This document shows positions 59,366 through 64,000 of a stretch of DNA of 64,000 nt, piece by piece; the first letter of the stretch is position 1; every line of letters starts with the position of its first letter. The notes beneath the pieces were generated by a model, which saw nothing but the letters and a program-made list of their open reading frames with translations, did no database searches and had not been told where the DNA came from. Made by a program: the position numbers and the translations under genes. The DNA is from UBA9160 sp035489755. GTDB lineage: Bacteria; Myxococcota_A; UBA9160. The stretch lies in NCBI GenBank assembly GCA_035489755.1, contig DATGZK010000010.1, positions 62,001 to 126,000 on the forward strand. Direction: 5' to 3'.

Positions 59366-60526
59366 ATGCCGGATCTCGGCGTCCTCCTCAAGCTGCTGTT
59401 CATGGTGATCGTTGTCATGGCGGCGCTGCTTCCGGTCATCACCTGGGTCGAGCGCAAGCAGAGCGCGGTGATGCAGGACCGCATCGGAGCGAACCGCGCC
59501 GACATCATGGGGATCCGGGCGATCGGGCTTTTGCACCCGCTGGCCGACGTGCTCAAGCTCTTCGGCAAAGAGGACGTCGTTCCCCTCGGCGCGAACCGCT
59601 GGATGCACCTCATGGCGCCGGTGATCGCGCTCATCCCCGGGATCATCACGCTTGCGGTGATTCCCTTCGCCGGGGTCTACGACTTCGGCAGCGGACCGGT
59701 ATCGATGGTCGCTGCGGACCTCGACTGGGGCATGCTGTACGTCTTCGCAGTCGGCTCGATTGCGACCTATGGAACCGTGATCGCCGGTTGGTCGAGCAAC
59801 AGCAACTGGGGTCTGCTCGGTTCCCTGCGCGGCTCGGCGCAGATGATCTCCTACGAAGTCACCATGGGCCTTTCCATCGTGGGCCTTTTCATGTGCTTCA
59901 ACAGCTTGAAGCTCCAAGAGATCGCGCAGGCGCAAGACACGACCTTCCGGGTCTTCGGGTTCCTGGAGGCGTTCGGTTGGGTGCACGCCCTCCCGCGCTG
60001 GGTTTCCGTTGTGAAACTCCCGATGTGGGGAATTCTCCTCCAGCCCCTCGGCTTCATCCTTTTTCTCACCTGCATCATGGCGGAAAACAAGCGGCCGCCT
60101 TTCGACGTTCCGGAGGGCGAGTCCGAGATCGTTGCCGGCTATCACATGGAGTATTCGGGGATGCGCTTCGGACTCTTCTACACCGCAGAGTTCCTCGAGG
60201 TCCCTGTGATTGGCATGATCGTGACGACGCTCTTCCTCGGGGGCTGGACGATTCCCTGGCTGTCGACCCAGAAGATCATCGGTGGACTGACCGGAGTGCT
60301 TGGCGTCGGCGCGGCGACGGGCCTGTGCTTCCTCCTGCATGTGCTTTCGTTCTTCCTGAAAGTGATCGCCATGATTTGGCTTCAGATGCAGATTCGCTGG
60401 ACGCTGCCGCGTTTCCGCTATGACCAGGTGATGGACTTGTGCTGGAAGATCATGCTCCCGCTGTCCCTCGCAAATGTCTTTGTCACCGCGATCGCCATCC
60501 TTGCGCTCCAGAGGCTCTACCGATGA
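59366..60526 (+). CDS. nuoH: NADH-quinone oxidoreductase subunit H
   Basis: 386 residues, eight or more membrane helices; forms the quinone chamber with B and D. WVERKQSAVMQDRIGANRADI, HPLADVLKLFGKEDV, NSNWGLLGSLRGSAQMISYEVTMG, and MAENKRPPFDVPEGESEIVAGYHMEYSG are diagnostic. Starts immediately after the nuoG TAG and overlaps nuoJ by ATGA. nuoI, usually next, is absent. Confidence 0.97.
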   Translation: MPDLGVLLKLLFMVIVVMAALLPVITWVERKQSAVMQDRIGANRADIMGIRAIGLLHPLADVLKLFGKEDVVPLGANRWMHLMAPVIALIPGIITLAVIPFAGVYDFGSGPVSMVAADLDWGMLYVFAVGSIATYGTVIAGWSSNSNWGLLGSLRGSAQMISYEVTMGLSIVGLFMCFNSLKLQEIAQAQDTTFRVFGFLEAFGWVHALPRWVSVVKLPMWGILLQPLGFILFLTCIMAENKRPPFDVPEGESEIVAGYHMEYSGMRFGLFYTAEFLEVPVIGMIVTTLFLGGWTIPWLSTQKIIGGLTGVLGVGAATGLCFLLHVLSFFLKVIAMIWLQMQIRWTLPRFRYDQVMDLCWKIMLPLSLANVFVTAIAILALQRLYR

Positions 60527-61026
60527 GTGCCGGCGCCGTGCTGTTCTACCTGTTTGCGGGCTTCACCATCCTGGCGTCCCTCGGCATGGTGCTCAACATC
60601 CGGAACACCGTGGCTTCAGCGATGAGCCTTGTGGTCGCGATGATCTCACTCGGCGCGATCTATGTTCTGCTCGACGCCTACCTTGTCGCTGCGATCCAGA
60701 TCATGGTCTATGCGGGTGCGATCGTTGTGCTGTTTCTGTTCGTGGTGATGCTGCTGAATCTGCGCACCGACGTATTTCCCGTCGCCCGCTCGCGCCTGCC
60801 GAAGCTCCTCGGGATCGCGCTGAGTGGGTGGGGGCTCTGGGTGTTCCTGAGACTCCTCGCCGGTACGCTTCCGGCGATCAGCCCCGCGCCCGAGGGATTT
60901 GGCGGTTTCCGAGAACTCGGCAAGGCGCTCTTTACCCGCTACGTGCTGCCCTTCGAGGTGACCTCGTTCCTGCTTCTCGCCGCGATTGTCGGCGCCGTGA
61001 TCCTGGCCAAACGGAGGATCGACTGA
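60523..61026 (+). CDS. nuoJ: NADH-quinone oxidoreductase subunit J
   Basis: 167 residues, five membrane helices. VLNIRNTVASAMSLVVAMISLGAIYVLLDAYLVAAIQIMVYAGAIVVLFLFVVMLLNL includes the pi-bulge helix region typical of NuoJ/ND6. ATG lies in the nuoH stop (ATGA); its own stop overlaps nuoK (TGATG). Confidence 0.96.
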   Translation: MSAGAVLFYLFAGFTILASLGMVLNIRNTVASAMSLVVAMISLGAIYVLLDAYLVAAIQIMVYAGAIVVLFLFVVMLLNLRTDVFPVARSRLPKLLGIALSGWGLWVFLRLLAGTLPAISPAPEGFGGFRELGKALFTRYVLPFEVTSFLLLAAIVGAVILAKRRID

Positions 61027-61331
61027 TGCTCGTTCCGCTCGAGCACGTGATTGCGCTTTCGGCGGTGATTTTCGGCATTGGCGTCATCGGCGCAGTCACC
61101 CGCAGGAATGTGATCGTCATCTTGATGTCCATCGAGCTCATGCTGAACGCGGTAAATCTTGCTTTCGTGGGCTTTTCGCGGGCGTGGGCGAACCCGGGAG
61201 GGCAGGTCTTCGTCTTGATGGTGATCACGGTGGCTGCCGCCGAGGTCGCCGTAGGCCTCGGCATCGTGATCTCGCTCTTCCGCAACCGCGATTCCGTCGA
61301 CATCGAGGAAGTGAGCCTGCTTAAATGGTAG
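61026..61331 (+). CDS. nuoK: NADH-quinone oxidoreductase subunit K
   Basis: 101 residues, three membrane helices; MSIELMLNAVNLAFVGFS and VLMVITVAAAEVAVGLGIVISLFR carry the conserved Glu residues of the proton channel. Overlaps nuoJ by one base and nuoL by seven. Confidence 0.97.
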   Translation: MLVPLEHVIALSAVIFGIGVIGAVTRRNVIVILMSIELMLNAVNLAFVGFSRAWANPGGQVFVLMVITVAAAEVAVGLGIVISLFRNRDSVDIEEVSLLKW

Positions 61332-63364
61332 ATACCGCGGCGGCTGCCACCGACACCACGCTCTTGCGCTGGATCCCGTTCCTGCCGCTGGCTGCGGCGG
61401 CGGTCCATGGCGTCCTGCTCGGTCTTGTCCGCCGCCCGCTCTCCCGCAGGGGCACGATCTTCCTCTCGTGCGGTGCGGTGCTCGCTTCCTTCCTGATCTC
61501 GCTGTTCGCGTTCGCAGAGCTGCTCGGCCCCGAGGGCCCGCGAGTTCGTGTCGACAACCTCTACACCTGGATCGGCGCGGGGAAATTCAGCGCGGAGGCG
61601 TCGTTCCTGCTGGATCCGATCTCGGCGGTGATGATCCTGGTCGTCACCTTCGTGGGCTTTTTGATCCACGTCTACTCGATTGGCTACATGGACGATGATC
61701 ATCGGGACGACAAGGGGTTCCAGCGCTTCTTCTGTTACCTGAACCTCTTTACGTTCTCGATGCTGATGTTGGTCCTCGGCGACAACCTGCTCGTGATGTT
61801 CCTGGGCTGGGAGGGTGTCGGCCTCTGCTCGTACCTGCTGATCGGCTTTTGGTATAGCGACCGCTGGAACGCCTATTGCGGGATGAAGGCGTTCCTGGTG
61901 AACCGGATTGGAGACTTCGGCTTTCTCGTCGGGATCTTCATCCTCTTCTGGGCCCTCGCGGATGTCGGGAAACCCACCGTCGCCTTCCGTGAGATTGCGG
62001 CGGCATTTCCTCAGATTGCCGATCGCATGGTGACGCTGCCGGCCTGGCTGGGTGGCGCCCAGTGGAAGCTCGCCACGCTCGTCGGTCTGTGCTTCTTCCT
62101 CGGCGCATGCGGAAAATCCGCACAGATCCCGCTCTACGTATGGCTACCCGATGCCATGGCGGGCCCGACGCCCGTCTCCGCCCTGATCCATGCGGCGACC
62201 ATGGTGACGGCGGGCGTATACATGGTGTGCCGGCTCTCCTTCCTGTACGCGGCGGCGCCCGGAGCCTCGGCGGTGATCGCGTGGACCGGAGCGATTACCG
62301 CGATCTTCGCCGCCACCATCGCGATCACCCAAACCGATATCAAGAAAGTTCTCGCCTACTCCACGGTGAGTCAGCTCGGTTACATGTTCCTTGCCGCCGG
62401 CTGCGGCGGCTACGCTGCGGCTCTCTTCCACCTCGCGACGCACGCCTTCTTCAAGGCGCTGCTCTTTTTGGGCGCAGGCGCCGTCATCCTCGCCATGCAC
62501 CACGAGCAGGACACGGATAAGATGGGCGGTCTTGCCCGCGCGATCCCCCGCACTCGCTGGGTATTCTTGATCGGCGTCCTCGCGATTTCCGGGATACCGC
62601 CCTTCTCGGGATTCTTCTCGAAGGACGAGATCCTGCTCACTGCGTTTGGCGCGCAATCCATCCCCGGAAACACCTGGCTCTACGCCATCGGGGTGGTGAC
62701 CGCGGCGCTCACTTCCTTGTATATGTTCCGGCTCTACTTTCGGACGTTCCACGGCGCAACTCGGCTCGCGCCGGAAAATTTCCGCAGGGTGCACGAGCCG
62801 ACCGAAACCGTGCGCTACCCGCTCTATGTCCTTGCTGCCTTCTCGCTGCTCGCGGGCTTTGTCGGTTTCCCACAGGTCTACGGCGACTGGCTCGGCATCC
62901 CGGACTCGAATAGCCTCGCGCACTTCCTGGCTCCGGTTCTCGCAGGCGGAGTTCACGATCCCGGGGTTTCGCATGGCGAGGAGCTGCGGCTTGCGCTCTT
63001 CGCCATCTGCGCCGCGACGGGGGGTCTTCTCGTGGCGTGGTGGCTCTACCTGCGGAGCCCCGAGCTGCCAGGGCGCATCATGCAGTCCTTCCACGCATTC
63101 TGGCGCCTGCTCCACGAGAAATACTTTGTGGACGAGGTCTATGACGCGCTTTTCGTACGTCCGACTGTGTGGATCTCGGACCGGGTGTTTTTCCGGTTCA
63201 TCGACGCGGGTTTGATCGACGGGATCGCGGTGAACGGTGCGGCCCACGGCGTGCAGGCTCTGGCGGCGCGCGGTCTTAAGTACGCGCAGTCCGGGCTGAC
63301 ACAGAGTTACCTCTTCCTCATGATCCTCGGCACCGTGGCGATCGTGGGCTGGCTCTTGCGCTAG
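61325..63364 (+). CDS. nuoL: NADH-quinone oxidoreductase subunit L
   Basis: 679 residues, antiporter-like proton pump. LFTFSMLMLVLGDNLLVMFLGWEGVGLCSYLLIGFWY holds the key Glu; KSAQIPLYVWLPDAMAGPTPVSALIHAATMVTAGVYM the Lys and His channel residues; FSKDEI and a C-terminal lateral helix region end the protein. Starts at ATG 61325 inside the end of nuoK. 8 bp before nuoM. Confidence 0.97.
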   Translation: MVDTAAAATDTTLLRWIPFLPLAAAAVHGVLLGLVRRPLSRRGTIFLSCGAVLASFLISLFAFAELLGPEGPRVRVDNLYTWIGAGKFSAEASFLLDPISAVMILVVTFVGFLIHVYSIGYMDDDHRDDKGFQRFFCYLNLFTFSMLMLVLGDNLLVMFLGWEGVGLCSYLLIGFWYSDRWNAYCGMKAFLVNRIGDFGFLVGIFILFWALADVGKPTVAFREIAAAFPQIADRMVTLPAWLGGAQWKLATLVGLCFFLGACGKSAQIPLYVWLPDAMAGPTPVSALIHAATMVTAGVYMVCRLSFLYAAAPGASAVIAWTGAITAIFAATIAITQTDIKKVLAYSTVSQLGYMFLAAGCGGYAAALFHLATHAFFKALLFLGAGAVILAMHHEQDTDKMGGLARAIPRTRWVFLIGVLAISGIPPFSGFFSKDEILLTAFGAQSIPGNTWLYAIGVVTAALTSLYMFRLYFRTFHGATRLAPENFRRVHEPTETVRYPLYVLAAFSLLAGFVGFPQVYGDWLGIPDSNSLAHFLAPVLAGGVHDPGVSHGEELRLALFAICAATGGLLVAWWLYLRSPELPGRIMQSFHAFWRLLHEKYFVDEVYDALFVRPTVWISDRVFFRFIDAGLIDGIAVNGAAHGVQALAARGLKYAQSGLTQSYLFLMILGTVAIVGWLLR

Positions 63365-63372
63365 AGCACACG

Positions 63373-64000
63373 ATGATGCCGAACCACCTCCTCTCCGTCG
63401 TGACCTTCCTTCCGCTTGCTGGCGCGCTCGCCGCTCTCTTGCTCGACGAGGTGCTCGGGCTCTTCTCCCTCTCGCGCCTGTCCGAGGGTGTCTGGCGCGG
63501 GGTGGCTCTGGCGCTCACCGCGCTCACCTTCGTGCTCTCGCTCGGTCTTTGGACTGGCTTTGATGCGACGCGCATCGACTTTCAGTTTGTCGAGCGCTTC
63601 CCGTGGCTTCCCGACTACGGGGTGAGCTACTTCGTCGGCATCGACGGCGTCAGCCTCCTGCTCCTCGTGATGACAACGTTTCTCATGCCGCTCGTCATTC
63701 TCTCGTCGTGGAACGACATCCAGCGCGGGGTGCGCACCTACCTCTTCTTCATGCTGGCGCTCGAGACCGGCATGCTGGGTGCCTTCGTCTCCTTGAACCT
63801 CTTCCAGTTCTATGTCTTCTGGGAGGTCATGCTGATCCCGATGTACTTCATCATCGGGATCTGGGGGGGGCCGCGCCGGATCTACGCTGCTGTCAAATTC
63901 TTCCTGTACACGATGTCCGGCTCGCTGCTGATGCTGGTCGCGTTGCTGGTCGTCTACTACCTCCATTTCCAGCAGTTCGGAGCGCTGAACCTGGACCTCG
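63373..64000 (+). CDS. nuoM: NADH-quinone oxidoreductase subunit M, 3' end cut by window
   Basis: ATG at 63373 (or 63376) opens a frame that runs to the last base without a stop: MMPNHLLSVVTFLPLAGALAALLL, then YFVGIDGVSLLLLVMTTFLMPLVILSSW, FYVFWEVMLIPMYFIIGIWGG with the pump's key Glu, and VKFFLYTMSGSLLMLVALL. About 209 of ~500 residues are visible. Identity as NuoM, not NuoN or a second L, is clear from order and the GIDGVSLLL and FWEVMLIPMYFIIGIWGG motifs. Confidence 0.95.
   Translation, partial: MMPNHLLSVVTFLPLAGALAALLLDEVLGLFSLSRLSEGVWRGVALALTALTFVLSLGLWTGFDATRIDFQFVERFPWLPDYGVSYFVGIDGVSLLLLVMTTFLMPLVILSSWNDIQRGVRTYLFFMLALETGMLGAFVSLNLFQFYVFWEVMLIPMYFIIGIWGGPRRIYAAVKFFLYTMSGSLLMLVALLVVYYLHFQQFGALNLDL

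Noticed and set aside
57770..60340. 856-codon antisense open frame opposite nuoG and nuoH
   Set aside because: His/Asp/Arg-rich composition with no motif, entirely antisense to two certain genes; GC-rich codon use leaves the opposite strand open.

Overview
The window is a GC-rich (roughly two-thirds G+C by eye) chromosomal segment, densely coding on both strands. I see no rRNA, tRNA, CRISPR array, insertion sequence or prophage. The gene content is that of a Gram-negative bacterium with aerobic or respiratory metabolism: PBP1A, GspA/GspB-type proteins, a lipoprotein, periplasmic Spy/CpxP-like proteins, glutathione synthase and a proton-pumping complex I. Three luciferase-like (LLM) oxidoreductases, an acyl-CoA dehydrogenase, an acyl-CoA ligase and a crotonase point to a soil or sediment lineage of the former Deltaproteobacteria, Myxococcota or Binatota type. 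That placement is inference from gene content only.

Layout. 0-5.5 kb: MscS channel (cut by the window edge), CBS protein, RNase HI, YchF, Tgt, a secreted protein and an overlooked 42-residue basic protein. 5.6-12.3 kb: acyl-CoA dehydrogenase/pyrE, acyl-CoA ligase, DMT exporter, a DUF488/thioesterase frame joined by a probable frameshift, and an LLM enzyme. 12.4-16.7 kb: zinc ribbon, two tandem ArsA/Get3-like ATPases, a cobalamin-receptor-like protein without signal peptide, and a crotonase. 16.7-22.5 kb: AMIN-domain membrane protein, type II pantothenate kinase, and an overlapping gspA-gspB-phosphoesterase set. 22.5-24.5 kb: an ECF sigma/anti-sigma pair flanked by two Spy-like paralogues, one lacking a signal peptide. 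24.7-31 kb: DUF4097 protein, rhomboid protease, LLM enzyme, Nudix, endonuclease III, hydrolase and sensor kinase. 31-42.5 kb: PBP1A, gshB, a basic protein with a duplicated motif, an NtrC-type regulator, methyltransferases, an HD-hydrolase/MTHFR-like fusion, Ogt, Ddl, and a MarR regulator with an overlapping-palindrome operator. 42.6-52 kb: M20 peptidase, frameshifted LLM enzyme, zinc-ribbon membrane protein, Ycf46-like AAA ATPase, MBL hydrolase, PLP transsulfuration enzyme and amidase. 52-54.5 kb: feoAB behind a good Fur box, with a lipoprotein overlapping feoB. 54.5-64 kb: gpsA, then a tight nuoA-E-F-G-H-J-K-L-M operon lacking nuoB, C, D and I.

Many gene pairs overlap by 1-8 nt (TGATG, ATGA, GTGA, TTGA), indicating translationally coupled operons: acyl-CoA dehydrogenase/pyrE, arsA1/arsA2/receptor, gspA/gspB/phosphoesterase, sigma/anti-sigma, nth/nudix, feoA/feoB/lipoprotein and the nuo genes. 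The observations I rate highest are the Mesh1-like HD plus MTHFR-like fusion, the duplicated-motif basic protein, the tandem ArsA locus, the split complex I operon, and two frameshifts that are each best explained by one lost G next to a G run.
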